The notes below the pieces were generated by a model that did no database searches, had not been told where the DNA came from, and saw only the letters and a program-made list of their open reading frames with translations. A DNA stretch of 64,000 bases from Rhizophlyctis rosea (lineage: Eukaryota > Chytridiomycota > Chytridiomycetes > Rhizophlyctidales > Rhizophlyctidaceae). Every line of letters begins with the position of its first letter. Within the stretch, counting starts at the first letter, position 1. The stretch lies in contig JADGJC010000176.1 of NCBI GenBank assembly GCA_027596075.1, positions 1-64,000 of the forward strand, read 5' to 3'. This document shows, piece after piece, positions 37,572 to 48,605 of the stretch. The translations under genes and the position numbers were made by a program.

Positions 37572-38440
37572 GTTGTTGATGGGAGTTTCGATTTATGGAT
37601 ACACATTTGAGGAGCATGCGGCGTGTGGTTTGATCTTTTGCAGAATGTATGTAGGAAGTGTTTAACATATTGCTTTCCCGCTTTTGTATCGGAAGTTGGT
37701 TGGGAAAGGGAATATGTCGTACGAAGGTGTTTGTTGTGGTGGTTCAAAACATACTTATTGGTTGCAGAGGCATAGTCAACAACCTCTTCCACATTCTCCT
37801 AGCGTTCATTTATTTCCCCAACAAAGCTCTCGACCGTTCGTGTACCTGCTTTCGCTTGTGCTCCCCCTTCGTCCACTCTCCGATCTCTCCGAGACCCTCT
37901 TGTTGTGTCTAACAACACGCGGTGCTCCCGTCCGCATTCCCACCCCATCAAGAAATTATTCAATGGTCGCAAAGAAATTATGCCTCATCCTCCTCACCAT
38001 TTATCCCCATCCCGTCACAAGGTCCCAAGCATTGCACCATCCACTTCTTTACCCACTGTGCATACAGCAGCGCCTAAAAATACACTCTTCAATTTCGCCC
38101 GTGTATTTCTCAAGGCATGGTACGGTGTTGCCGATGAATTGGTACAGGGAGGGCCTCTATCATCTCTTCTGACTGATCATTCTCAAGAAACTGTTTTAAT
38201 GCTTTGTACGATCTTTTTGATGTGCGAAAGGGCTAAAGGGGATGTGTAGAACACAGTTGTGTTGGGTGTCGCAGAGTCGATCAGCAGACACACTTGTCCT
38301 TGCCACCTCTTCATAAAAAGGGAATCTATGCGTCTAATCTTGTGGCATTCACCCCCAAATTTTACATATGCTTCTATGCTATCAACAACATACATTCACT
38401 CCGTACAAGGCGGACAGCAGCACGAGATCGCGTAGCACAA
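37572..38440. other. Intergenic between convergent genes
   Basis: A 114-codon plus-strand frame at 37905-38249 lacks a convincing start and any family match, so it is not called. Otherwise empty. Confidence 0.4.
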
Positions 38441-38608
38441 CTAATCTATACAGAATCTCTCCCTATTTTCAACAGAAGGCCAATCCGCCGGCCATTCAAT
38501 GCACCTCCCATAATGCACAAATTCGCCCCCCGCCCCCGTCCGCTTCCCAGCATCATCAACAGGATACTCGACCGTGCCAAAAATGTAATTGACAGTAGGT
38601 GCTCCCGA

Positions 38609-39787
38609 CTATGGAGACGGTATGTAGGCCCATGTCCGCTTTTTGGCATCCAGCACCACTACTTCCTCCTCCTCAGGTTTCGCGTGATGTGGTGTTCTCC
38701 AGTAGATACACCAATCATTTGGCTCGACCATAACGTGTTTGGGAGATTGACGGTGGGTGGAAAGGAGGTTTAGTTCGAAGTCGAAAACCATGAGAGATTG
38801 GAACGAGTGTACGAGTTTCGCGACCAAGAAGACATTGAACCTCGTGATCCAAAGCTTGGTGCAATCTACCACGGTGAGGATGTAGGATGCGATGAGTTTC
38901 TGGTCACTGAGGCGAGAGACGCAAAGCGTCAGGGGACCTCCATGGTGCTGAGTGATGTAAGCAATGACGGTCTCGTTGGCAGCAGCGAAAGCAATCCTCA
39001 TCTTTGAGGGAGCACTTCGCCTGCCTTCGAAGCGTAGAGAGAGGTCACGGATGGAGCGGATGGTGAACAGGGCGTCTTGCTGAGATGTTTCGAATTGTAG
39101 GACATTTGACCCAATGACCCATGTGCTACAGGCATCCCCAATCGGAATCGACATATCATTCGTATCGAACTCCCAATCTTCGATCACAACACTGCATTCC
39201 TTCCCTTCCTCAACGGTACCCCATCCGTAGTGTATGTCGCATGGTTCGATATGGCGAAGGACGTGTGTTGTTCTGACGTATCTGATACCAGAGAAGATGT
39301 CCTCGATTTGGCGGGCGGGGATATCGGCGAAGACAGTGTCGACGAAGGGCGGTTCTGAGAAATACCACCCAAGAAGACTTTCAATGATCAATCGTCCCTC
39401 CGGCCGTATAGCCTGCGCCGCAACTTCATACTTCTGGACCCCGCCAGTCATAGTAGCAAGATCCCTTACGACCCCGTCACTCCTCCGCCGCAACCCCGTC
39501 GAATCCCGCAAATCCGCCGCTCCCTTCGGTCTGCGCACCATGGGACGCCGCCATGCCCACCACAACGCCGCTACATTACGCCAATTCTCAGACCCATAAA
39601 GAACCGGAAGGCATCCGTCGGGAAACCCTTTGACAATTTTCAACTTCCAGATTTGGACGCTGTTGTTGCGGATGAGTGTGCCCCATTGTTTGCAGACTTT
39701 TTCGCAGGCGAGGAGGTCGGGGATGGTGACTGCGGGGTGGGCGAAGACGAGGATGAGGAGGTCGGGTAGGGTTGCAAGGGTTGCCAT
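38609..39787 (-). CDS. F-box-like protein paralogue with a premature in-frame TAG
   Basis: Single exon from ATG 39787 to TAG 38609-38611 (392 residues). The F-box-like start is LPDLLILVFAHPAVTIPDLL, VCKQWGTLIRN, VQIWKLKIVKGFPDGC. It is similar throughout to the 31095 gene but lacks its 40-residue Ala/Lys insertion. After the TAG the same frame runs 55 more codons to 38441. Its first part, NYIFGTVEYPVDDAGKRTG, clearly corresponds to NYYFNTIEYPVDKAGRRTG, which in the paralogue lies before its own stop. So the TAG cuts off a conserved tail. The base triplet before the conserved part ends TAG, but no donor could remove it without losing conserved residues (VVLDAKKRTW). Either recent pseudogenisation or readthrough. 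Confidence 0.65.
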   Translation of the reverse strand: MATLATLPDLLILVFAHPAVTIPDLLACEKVCKQWGTLIRNNSVQIWKLKIVKGFPDGCLPVLYGSENWRNVAALWWAWRRPMVRRPKGAADLRDSTGLRRRSDGVVRDLATMTGGVQKYEVAAQAIRPEGRLIIESLLGWYFSEPPFVDTVFADIPARQIEDIFSGIRYVRTTHVLRHIEPCDIHYGWGTVEEGKECSVVIEDWEFDTNDMSIPIGDACSTWVIGSNVLQFETSQQDALFTIRSIRDLSLRFEGRRSAPSKMRIAFAAANETVIAYITQHHGGPLTLCVSRLSDQKLIASYILTVVDCTKLWITRFNVFLVAKLVHSFQSLMVFDFELNLLSTHRQSPKHVMVEPNDWCIYWRTPHHAKPEEEEVVVLDAKKRTWAYIPSP

Positions 39788-39839
39788 TGCTGAGGTTTTG
39801 AGAGGATGTTTGTGCCTCTAAGTACGTACCATATTGACT

Positions 39840-40781
39840 CGCCCACCTTCCATCGCCCACCTTCCATCGCCTTCTTCACAGCCTTCCATGCATGCGGAAG
39901 ACCTCCAGCCGTCTCCAACAGAAATCTGAGAACCCCCACCCGATTTTCCTGCACCGCCGCATCACAAAAACATCCCAACGTATCTCCATGAGCTCAAATG
40001 TCCGCACCAGCCTCCAGGAGCTCTTTCAATGTTTCTAAATGCCCTCGACTGATTGCGTCCTCTAGTAACCAATCCGGAGACGCGTCTATCTTGGCGCCCG
40101 ACGCCAGCAATAATCGCACTGCGTCCGTTGCACCGTTGCTGATGGCATTTTGTAACGCGTCATCATATTGCTCGGCAGTATACGCCCGCGTGTTCAGCAG
40201 CAACGTCATTATGGCGACATGGTTCCCGGACGCAGCTCTCGACAATGCAGCCGCCAAATCATCGCCCTTCAACCTTGTTCCCAGCAACAGCTTTACCATC
40301 GCTCCGTGTCCGTGTGCTGCAGCGAAAAACAGTATTGTCGACCGTCCCCGCCGGCGGATTCCAGACATCAAAGCATTCTGGACCAATCTCATGTACCCGC
40401 TTCTTGCCGCCAATTCCAAAATCCGACCATGATTCGCCCACCGATTACCGCCCGCCTCAACAATAACATCAGTTACTGCGTCCCGTCCCGCTTTCAGTGA
40501 GGCTATGAGTAGTATGTCAAGTGTGATCTGGTCCAAGTTCCCGATGTCCGTTGCGTACAGCTCAAGAATCCACGCATGCCCCGCGCGAACGGCCCAGTAA
40601 CAGCAGTTCTTGAGACCTTTGTTGAAGTACCGCCATCCCGCTTCGGCCCACACCAAGTCGCGTTCGGTGACGAAGGAACGGTTGAGTTTGTTGGTGTTGC
40701 GCAGGTTGCGAATGGTCTTCGGGTCCGTCAGTTTGCCGATTTCGCAAAGGATTTCGGGTAGGAGTTGGGGCGGGGTGTCAT
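39840..40781 (-). pseudogene. F-box-like/ankyrin-repeat gene with 5' frameshift and internal TGA
   Basis: Fourth member of the ankyrin family seen at 11-15 kb. The coding frame reads LLPEILCEIGKL, TIRNLRNTNKLNRSF, DLVWAEAGWRYF, CCYWAVRAGHAWILELYA and four or five ankyrin-like units (AAHGHGAMVKLLLG, AISNGATDAVRLLLASGAK, AISRGHLETLKELLEAGAD). This frame has no ATG. The family's ATGACA start is present at 40781 but one base out of frame. At the other end TGA (39994-39996) interrupts, and ankyrin sequence continues in the same frame (LGCFCDAAVQENRVGVLRFL). Its tail abuts the F-box gene start at 39787. Confidence 0.65.
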
Positions 40782-41689
40782 CGTTGGATTTGATAGATAA
40801 GGTTGTGCGTTTGGAAGCAGTCGGGTGGAGTGCGGGAGAGGATGAATTATAGCGTGGTTGGAGATAACGATGTGTTGGATCACTCGTGGTGGGGTATTGT
40901 TCGAGAGCACTAGGTATCGCTGAGAATTAAGACCTGCCGGTGAAAACTGTGGCCGATTTCGTATAACGGTGAGGAGTTGAAAGCAAGTGGAGATAGGTCC
41001 TGGTGGTATGGGAAAGTGCCGTGAAGAACGGGAGCAGCGCTTGTGTATGCGATGCTGGATACTTAGGTATGGGCTGGAAAGCTCAGTAAGTACTTTGTAA
41101 GTTTAGTAAGTACAAGTGGGAAACGAAACGAAGAATTGACGATTGTTGCCGCGCCTGGCAGCTCTGGCTGTCATCATGCCATGATGCGGTAGGTCACCGT
41201 TGCTGTGCTGGTATGGAATCTCAACCAGATGCGCCCGCGTTTCCATAATGACGGTGGAGTGTCTGTGCACATGGCAAACCTTGAAATTAGAAAATTCTCG
41301 ACGCCACATGTGGGTGACTGCGGGCCAGGCGAGTGCCGAAAATAGAAAATAGGTCTCCGAAAGTCACACCTGCACATATTGTGTTCCCGATCAATGTACA
41401 CAAACGCGTAATTGCATTGAAAAGTGTGAAACGCGTGGATTTTGAAATCATAATCCATGGGGAAATCAGCCACACCTGGTTGCACCGAATCCTTGGCATT
41501 TGCCTATTTTCACGGGTGGTTGATACAGCAAAAGGACTGCGATGAAGGAGAATGTGGGCCCATGATCAGACCTGAAAGGTCATTGGTCAAATTCTGTTGA
41601 GCATTTGTGTGTTTCCCAACGATTGTTAGCAACGGAGTCTCTTTTCTGCTCGCTCATTTCAACACCTCATCAGTCCAGTTGTTAGCAGC
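40782..41689. other. Divergent intergenic region
   Basis: No gene recognised. The short repeat AGTAAGTAC occurs twice near 41085-41115. Confidence 0.4.
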
Positions 41690-43060
41690 ATGGCACCGAA
41701 GTCACCGATGTCAAAGTCATCAAAGCTGGACCCGCTGGGGAGAAAGGGGGTTTTGGTTGCGTTGGTTGCGACGGCATTCATCTCTTTTCAATTGGGAGCA
41801 TTATCCGCAACGAATGGATTGGCGCAGTCGCCTTCAAGATCACGTCCTTTTAGTCCCTTCTGCCAACAGCCTACCCCTCTACCTGAAGCTGTTGAGTGGC
41901 AAGTATTATCTCCAGCAACAGCGACTGATTCTTCTTCGACTGCACCAACCTCCACAACAAAACCTACTCCTCTTTCTGTGTCGCAATCCGAACTTGGAGC
42001 TTCCTCACCATCCAATCACCTTCCTGCACCGAAACTCCTTCCGTGCGATCCTTACTCCCTTCCTGGCTTTTACCGCACGGAAAATAACGAATTCGCAATA
42101 TTTGGTCAACTCTATAACAAAACAACCCCATCCTCGTTTCCCGGCAGCCTCCATAAGCCTACCGATCCAGGCTGCCAACTTCCAACCACAAAACCGCTTG
42201 ATCCCGTATGGTCTATCCAAACACGCCATTCCCCGTCCCTCTCCCAGTTCCGTGACGCGCTCATCATACTTGCCGGCGACTCGCAAGACCGCAATGCCGT
42301 CGACCGTCTGTGCCGAATGGCACATCCATCACTGCGGCCAACACTTCGTGCGGCATACTGGAACGGAACCTACCTTACAGGAAAAGTGGAAGACATTGAC
42401 TGGGGCATGACACCTGACCTTCCCTCCCACGGTTACCCGCACATATGCACCTTCGAAGCTCTCAACACCACGGTAACGAACTACTTCCATCTGGGAGTCC
42501 GATGGACATCCTACTACGACAAATCCAAATTTCTTGGCCCAGGTGAAACTGCTGATCCTGTGCAAAGAATTCAACAGCAACTCGTCCCTTTCCTCGTCAA
42601 CACCAAGCTCATTGGTGCCCTCGGTCGGTATCCTTCGGGTCCTACACTGATCGTCGCCCACTCACTCCTGTGGGATCTCCGCGGCCTCGCGTTTGGGGCG
42701 GTTGCTAAAGTACAGCGGGTTCAGTTGCACATCCCGTCCTGGATGCGGAAAACGCGAGACGATTTCCTGTTCGTGTTAGCCTCCACTTTTCCCAGTGCCG
42801 AGATTGCATGGCGGACGGTTCCGTATGCACACGTGAACACTCGATTTGGGATGGGGCAAATGGCGGTTATGAACGGGGCGGGCGAGGAAGTTGCTAGGGG
42901 TATTGGTATGGAGGTTTTGGACTGGGCGCAGCCTCTGATTGGCAGGTGGGACCTCCTACGGAAAGACGGGTTTCATCAAGGGGACCGAGGATTGGACGTC
43001 CTTTGGAGGCTGATTCTAGGGAAGATTGGTAGAATGAAGAAGGAGAAGGATATATCCTGA
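41690..43060 (+). CDS. Type II membrane SGNH/PC-esterase-like protein
   Basis: Single exon, 456 residues. A short cytosolic basic N-terminus precedes one membrane anchor (VLVALVATAFISFQLGALSA, about residues 22-42), then a Ser/Thr/Pro stem and a luminal catalytic-type domain. Near residue 197 is ILAGDSQDRN, the GDS nucleophile motif. Near the C-terminus is KDGFHQGDRG, the Asp-x-x-His motif of PC-esterases (TBL/CASD1 type). Between them are several NxT/S glycosylation sites (WNGTYL, LNTTVTN). The topology and two motifs suggest a Golgi O-acyltransferase or esterase acting on glycans; this is inference and the substrate is unknown. Confidence 0.65.
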   Translation: MAPKSPMSKSSKLDPLGRKGVLVALVATAFISFQLGALSATNGLAQSPSRSRPFSPFCQQPTPLPEAVEWQVLSPATATDSSSTAPTSTTKPTPLSVSQSELGASSPSNHLPAPKLLPCDPYSLPGFYRTENNEFAIFGQLYNKTTPSSFPGSLHKPTDPGCQLPTTKPLDPVWSIQTRHSPSLSQFRDALIILAGDSQDRNAVDRLCRMAHPSLRPTLRAAYWNGTYLTGKVEDIDWGMTPDLPSHGYPHICTFEALNTTVTNYFHLGVRWTSYYDKSKFLGPGETADPVQRIQQQLVPFLVNTKLIGALGRYPSGPTLIVAHSLLWDLRGLAFGAVAKVQRVQLHIPSWMRKTRDDFLFVLASTFPSAEIAWRTVPYAHVNTRFGMGQMAVMNGAGEEVARGIGMEVLDWAQPLIGRWDLLRKDGFHQGDRGLDVLWRLILGKIGRMKKEKDIS

Positions 43061-43810
43061 TGGGACCGCTGAGCGGAATCTCAGTCAATTGTACATTTCT
43101 GGGTGTCTTGATGGATGCTGTCGATGATCACTGTACATCTACAATAGAATCTATAGGTAATCAACACATGACAGGACACTCCGGGCGCCGGGTAGTGCAT
43201 ATGAATCGCACCTTTGGCTTTGAATTCACTATCTTATGTGTTCATTTTCCTTATGGTAGCATCTATCATTGCGATTTAGAAGGCCGAAATTTGGGAAGTA
43301 GCCTAGTTTTGGGATCCAAGCTTTGGCAAGTGGAAGCGCTCACACAGTTTTTAAACTTACGACGCCCGCTTCGTTCCATCAAGAGTCTTGAAGATGAAAT
43401 CTGACCAAATCAGCGTCGAATTATACAGTTTACATTGCGATAATGAGTGGTTACGAGCCCGTTCCTTCCGTAATGTCGGTTAGCTTTGATACCCGGCCTT
43501 GGCTCCTGAGTTCAATTGTACAAGTGACATCTTACAGGTATAGGGAAGTTGTCGAGGACCAACGAGAGTTCGGCCGTGCAGAAGTGGGAGATTGGTTGGT
43601 GTCGACTGGGCCTGAATTCACCAGATTCACCATGTTGACAGGTCACGAGACCCGTGCCAAGATTTGTAATCATCGCGTGTTTAGATAGCGTCCCGGCTTC
43701 CTCCGGCGCCCTGTTTTGAGACGCGCTTCTGCCACTCAAGAGCTTTACCTATGAATTCCAACTTCATTTGCATTGTCATCTTCTCACCATAACATCGCGC
43801 ACTGCATATC
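43061..43810. other. Intergenic, no gene recognised
   Basis: Short unsupported frames only. Confidence 0.4.
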
Positions 43811-44984
43811 ATGTCTTCTACCACACTGCGCATAGCCGTCTTGGTTTGTGATTTGCCCATTCAGGCTGTATGCGACAACTATGGCGACTATGGTAAGATT
43901 CCTTTGCCACGACGTGCCACTTGCCCACAGAATTGACCCCCAACTTTTCCGTCGCAGCAACTCAATTCAACAACCTCTTCCTCAAAGCTGGGGAACTGTA
44001 CTCCACCACATATAAACCCATCACCGTAGAGACTATCCCCTTCGACGTCACGAAACAACAGTACCCTGCCGACCCAGAAGAGTTCAAATACTACGTTATG
44101 ACTGGGAGCAGTAAGGTTCAGTTTTCTTTCGACGACGGGGAAGTTGTGGGCCGCCTTACCAAATACACGCTTCCGGCGTATACCATCAGAATCCTCCGCA
44201 TATGACGCCGATCCATGGATAGCTAAACTAATTGAATTCGTACGGCACCTTGATACATTAAAGGACGTGAAGGTCTTGGGTGTATGTTTTGGACATCAGA
44301 TTATTGCGCAGGCATTTGGTGGGGAAGGTAAGGAGACTGTTATGAGCTGCATTGTGCTTCAAGTGCCAGGATTCTCACCTCTTCATGATGGCAGTTGTGA
44401 AAAATCCCCGTGGATGGGAAGTAGGTTGGGCAGCAGTAAGATTTCTGCCAATAGCTCATGAGGTTTTGAAGCCTGGACGCGATATCCTGGTAAGGCATGG
44501 TTGCAATCCGATTTATGCCTTGGGAAAGGCGGAAGCGTGCTGACTGTCGTTGCTATGGCTGTAGCGGATACAAGAAATGCATCAGGTGGGTGACAAGGGA
44601 TAATCGGCATCACAAGGTGGTAGCTGATTTTCTCCTTTATCAGGATCACGTTAAGACGGTCCCACCCGGCTTTGAGGTTTTTGCAGAGACCAGTATCTGC
44701 CCTGTACAAGGAATGGTAAAAGGCAAGAAATATCTAACAATTCAGTCACATCCTGAGGTAAGGTACCCAATCCGTAATGAATCGAAAACATATATCTGAT
44801 TGTTTGGTACCAACAGTTCAGCGGTGGAGTCGTATCCGAAATCATTAAAGCGCGTAAAATCCTTGGCGTGTGGGGTCCTGATAACGCGGACAAATACCTA
44901 TCGACCGTATTTGATGAAATCGATGGAATTTGGTTTGGTTCGAAGATGATTGGGTTCTTGCTCGATGACATGCCCGAACACTGA
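43811..44984 (+). CDS. Class I glutamine amidotransferase-like protein
   Basis: Seven exons: 43811-43892, 43931-44110, 44190-44327, 44395-44489, 44565-44585, 44644-44757 and 44817-44984 (265 residues). Exon 5 is only 21 nt (RIQEMHQ). The GATase1 fold is recognisable: IAVLVCD, AYDADPWIAKLIEFV, the nucleophile VLGVCFGHQIIAQAFGG, EMHQDHVKTVPPGFE, and QSHPEF with the catalytic His and Glu. It belongs to the stand-alone GMP-synthase-glutaminase-like group (yeast YLR126C type). A synthase domain is absent. The in vivo substrate is unknown. Confidence 0.9.
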
Positions 44985-45107
44985 AATTAGGGGACCGGTC
45001 GTGCCGCCATGTACACTATGTATATTGAACATTCGCGTAGATCAATACTATATATAGACTATTCACATTACTATATTCATCGTCACGGTCGGGCAGGGAT
45101 CGACCCC

Positions 45108-45124
45108 CACATTACCGTAATGTG
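45108..45124. repeat. Perfect 7-bp inverted repeat with 3-nt loop
   Basis: CACATTA CCG TAATGTG. It sits just past CAGGGATCGACCCC, which looks like a tRNA T-arm in reverse, but no complete tRNA fold was found. Possibly a tRNA relic or a transcript 3' hairpin. Confidence 0.45.
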
Positions 45125-45149
45125 ATTCCCTCCCCTACATATAAATTAT

Positions 45150-46412
45150 CTAGGAACATTGGACCACCGTTCTCGCTGGGTGAATCAACTTTTCGATCTC
45201 CTCCTTGACCTTACATATTTGCCCGAAACATGTATCGAACCAGCCCCTTTCCCCTGCCGGCACCAATCGCTTCCCACTCTCCAACAATCCCTTAACCGAC
45301 ACTCCTGCCAAAGCCTCGACCGCACCCACGATAGCCTCCCCGTCAATAGGTCGATCCTCAATCGTCCCAACTAAATCATCCACATGGTTCGAACATTCCT
45401 CTCCCCATTTTGCGCACTCGTCTTGCGCATCTATTGAGCCGATGATCGGATCATCAAGCGATTTCAATACTTTCTTCATCGCCATGCGTGCCGCTTTCAC
45501 GATTACGACGGATTTGAGGATCGTGTTGCGATCAGATTCCGTCAAAGGTTGACGGTTGGCCGATACATCCGCCACAGCCTCGTCTTCCTCCTCATCTCCC
45601 ATCAGCTCATCCCACCCTCCTCCGGCATCCTCATCCTCCCCTTCCAAAACCTCCTCAATCTCACTAACAGCATCCTCCACCAGCTCCAGCTTGCCCTTCA
45701 ATCGCTGTTTGACCGCCTGTGCGTTGGTGGAAGGAAGCGCTTGGATCACGTCACAAGCTTTCCACACTATGCCGGTGGAAGGTAGGAATCCTATGTTACG
45801 GATTTTTTGATCTGTTTCGAGAGTGCGGGGAGAGGAGAGAAGGGAGTTGGAGTAGGCGGCTGTGTCATAAATTAGCGAGGATATTTCTGATCGGGTGCGG
45901 GATGTTAGGGTACGGCCTTGGGAGATGGGGATGGAGTGGGCTAATGCAACTAGGTGCCGGGTGCATTGTGCAATTTGGGCTACGCATTGGAAGGCGTCTT
46001 TCGACTTGGCGGGTGCTGTGTAGGCAATGAGCATGTGAACAGGGCCATATGAATTTATTGAGCGGGCTTCGGCATACCTGTTAGGGAGAGCTACAAGTCG
46101 CGTTAAAACGAGCTCGGATAACCAGCCAATTAAAAGATACACACTGCTTTCGTAATAAACATACCTTGGTTGCAGTATGGGAAAGCACTTTGGCGGTGTT
46201 CACTGTTTTATTTACGTGGCCCAGGTCAGTGAACGGAATGAGCGAACGGCGACGAATGTTGACATACCACTCTCCGTTTTGAAAAATTCGATATCAAAGG
46301 ACTCAGAGGTCTCGTCTGTCGGTGGAGCAGCAAATTGCTCCACATATTTCAGAGCTTCGTCGATCAGTGAATTCAAGTCACCGTCGAGAGTTTTTGTGAA
46401 GTCGGGTGCCAT
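45150..46412 (-). CDS. GCIP/cyclin-D1-binding protein family
   Basis: Four exons: 46268-46412, 46165-46202, 46078-46090 and 45150-46015 (353 residues). Exon 3 is a 13-nt microexon (CTCTCCCTAACAG). Including it gives VLSHTATKLSLTAPAKSKDAF, which matches the family pattern; skipping it shifts the frame. The protein is helical with an acidic middle (EIEEVLEGEDEDAGGGWDEL), then TILKSVVIVKAARMAMKKVLKSL, typical of the GCIP N-terminal domain seen in human CCNDBP1 and fungal relatives. Those are proposed cell-cycle or transcription regulators; the role in fungi is unclear. Confidence 0.8.
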
Positions 46413-47429
46413 TGAGTTGTGGATATATTTATTAGGAATTGGAGTGTGGTACAAAACTGAAGACCTCGAAAGTGACGCTGGCTTATATCAAAGCGTTACT
46501 ATTCATGCAATGCAAGAACCGGGTTAGTGAGCAGTCAGCTATCGTAGTTGCTGTCTGGAAATGTTGTCGACTTCAACAGGAAACAGTTGCAGAAAAAAGT
46601 TGGGAAATTTGGAGGATGGGACTAAATCCCAATTGGGTTTGATGACCACAAGCCACAGAACTGATCAAAGTTCCCCACCGACCAACACCACCACGCGAGG
46701 GTCTTGGTCATCCACAGTTCATTTCTGCACTTTCAACACTGACATTACATCCCTTGGAATTCAAATACATCCCCAATTACAACTTTAAGACCCGCCTAAC
46801 CGTGCGTACTGAGCGCGAGGAAATCAAAAGTACTACTTATAGAGTCCTGAGTGTTCAGAAGGCGAGAATGCTTTCTTTTGATCGCTATTTGTGAGTCTTG
46901 TCATCATGTTCATTTTGATATGTCGTGGGCCGAATGGCAGATCCAGTGTCATGATCCGAGATAGCTGATATGCATCATTGCAGTTGGACAACTTGTCCAG
47001 TTGGCTTTTGTAATTCTTTCATAGCGTTAGCGGAAAATCCCATTTTCATCTGTCTGCGAATTTGCCATAGTCCTTGCACTGAAGATGCCTTGTTTTTACA
47101 AAATCCAGGCCGGCCGGGAATCTCTTTGCTCATTCTCCTTCGACAGTGAGCTGTAGGAATAGGATATGGTAGGCGGGATTTATCGTGTGTGGGTGGGTAC
47201 CGAATTTTACCCTTCGACAGGATGAATTGACCATCCCGGCTGCAGCTTCATGTATGGGAAGAACCAGAAACCATTTGAGGCATCTCTCAGTGGAGAACAA
47301 CATGAAATGATCTTTTAGTTTACACTATGGTATATGGGATTCTATTGACCCATTTAATACAAAAAACTATATACTTGGGTGACAGAGATAAGGCACAATG
47401 CTGCATTTGAACAATACAATAATCAAGGC
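46413..47429. other. Intergenic, no gene recognised
   Basis: About 1 kb of AT-rich sequence with only short frames. Confidence 0.5.
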
Positions 47430-47786
47430 CTAATGACTTTCATCGTGGATGCGCGAAGTTTGTGAGGGACGACTCCATTTTTTGTCAAAGAGACCATTGG
47501 GGTCATAAAGTTTTGGGGTCTCGTTCTGCTGAATTGAAGTCCAAGGAGTTTCGTTCCTGATGAGGTGAAAGGATGAGGTGTAGGATACAATGTAACGTCA
47601 GCATTACATGGTATTTGTGATGCGGCAAAACATATGATCACAATCAACGACTTGCCTCTTGGTCCAGCGCACATCGGGAGCCTGCGATGCGTGGTAAAGG
47701 CGGTAGCCTGCACCTGTCACGGCTACGCCCATGAAGGCAATAAGGGGCCAAACTGCAGTGGGGATGTGATGACCACCAGCGACCAT
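47430..47786 (-). CDS. NDUFA4/MLRQ-like respiratory-chain subunit
   Basis: Two exons, 47656-47786 and 47430-47556, give 85 residues, normal for this family of cytochrome-oxidase/complex-I-associated subunits in the inner mitochondrial membrane. The single span is VWPLIAFMGVAVTGAGYRLY, followed by the conserved APDVRWTKRNETPW and KLYDPNGLFDKKW. The intron appears to use a GC donor (AG|GCAAGT...TCATCAG). The only nearby GT donor, one codon later, would put the conserved ETPW out of frame. An upstream in-frame extension exists, but the ATG at 47786 fits family length. Confidence 0.82.
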
Positions 47787-48605
47787 AATGAATCTGATGC
47801 GGTGTGTGTTGTAGTGGTGAAGTTGATGAAAGATGTTTATTGTTTTCGTTGCGGATGCGTGTTGATTTTGAGATATGTTCTGAGGGAATTTACGCGCTCT
47901 GACAATTCTTATAGTTTTTGGGAGATCAATATACAATTTGCTCCACAGCCACCCATTCTCCCTTTGAGTGCGGTTGAATTTTTGGGGCACGATGATGAAA
48001 GCCTTCCATTGCGTCAGTTATCACGGTGGATTCAATATGGGCCGTGGTTCAGCGAGTAAATCACAGATGGGGAAGTTTATTTGCTAGAACTGTCGGTGCT
48101 TCGATCGAAGTCCCTCCATTGCGTAGGATATGTGTCAGGGTTTGAGGAACACGGTGGCTCTCTCAACAGCCTCCAATGTGCTTGTGTAAGCAATGGATGA
48201 GGTCACCGACGGGTGAGCCAAAAATAGCGCCTGGGCACAAGCGTCATGGTCATGATGAGTCACTTACATTCTGTGACTTCTCATCTGGGCCAAACCATCA
48301 TCACACAACGTGCCATGAAGGTGTTATCATTTCTGTCATCCGGCTTTGACATTCCACTCAATAGAGCAAGGTGACGATACATTTTCCATAAGCGTGCATC
48401 TAGTCAAGCTGCGCGCAACGTGAGCCGCGTGTACTGCTGATTCAGCGTCTGGGAACGAAGTATGTATTGTAGTCACCAGTGGGTCCAGTATTGTTGCGAG
48501 CTTGGCAGTTGGATTACTTCCCTCGGATTGCCTCACTCACTTTCACACGCCATAATTGACCAGCTTCTGATCGATAGGCGCATCCCGCTGTCGTAAGCCT
48601 TTCAA
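47787..48605. other. Divergent intergenic region
   Basis: Upstream regions of the NDUFA4-like gene and of PAT1. No gene is seen. Confidence 0.45.

Noticed and set aside
38597..38612. The TAG at 38609 explained as a 3' splice site (ends in AG)
   Set aside because: Any donor that could pair with it would remove codons conserved in the paralogue (VLDAKKRTW region).
31095..39787. TAG reassigned to an amino acid in this genome
   Set aside because: GLR1, mitochondrial SSB, PAT1, OST1 and the SRAP gene all end in TAG immediately after their conserved C-termini.
45080..45135. Second tRNA gene on the minus strand
   Set aside because: Only a T-arm-like segment and a hairpin are present; no acceptor stem or D-arm could be found.
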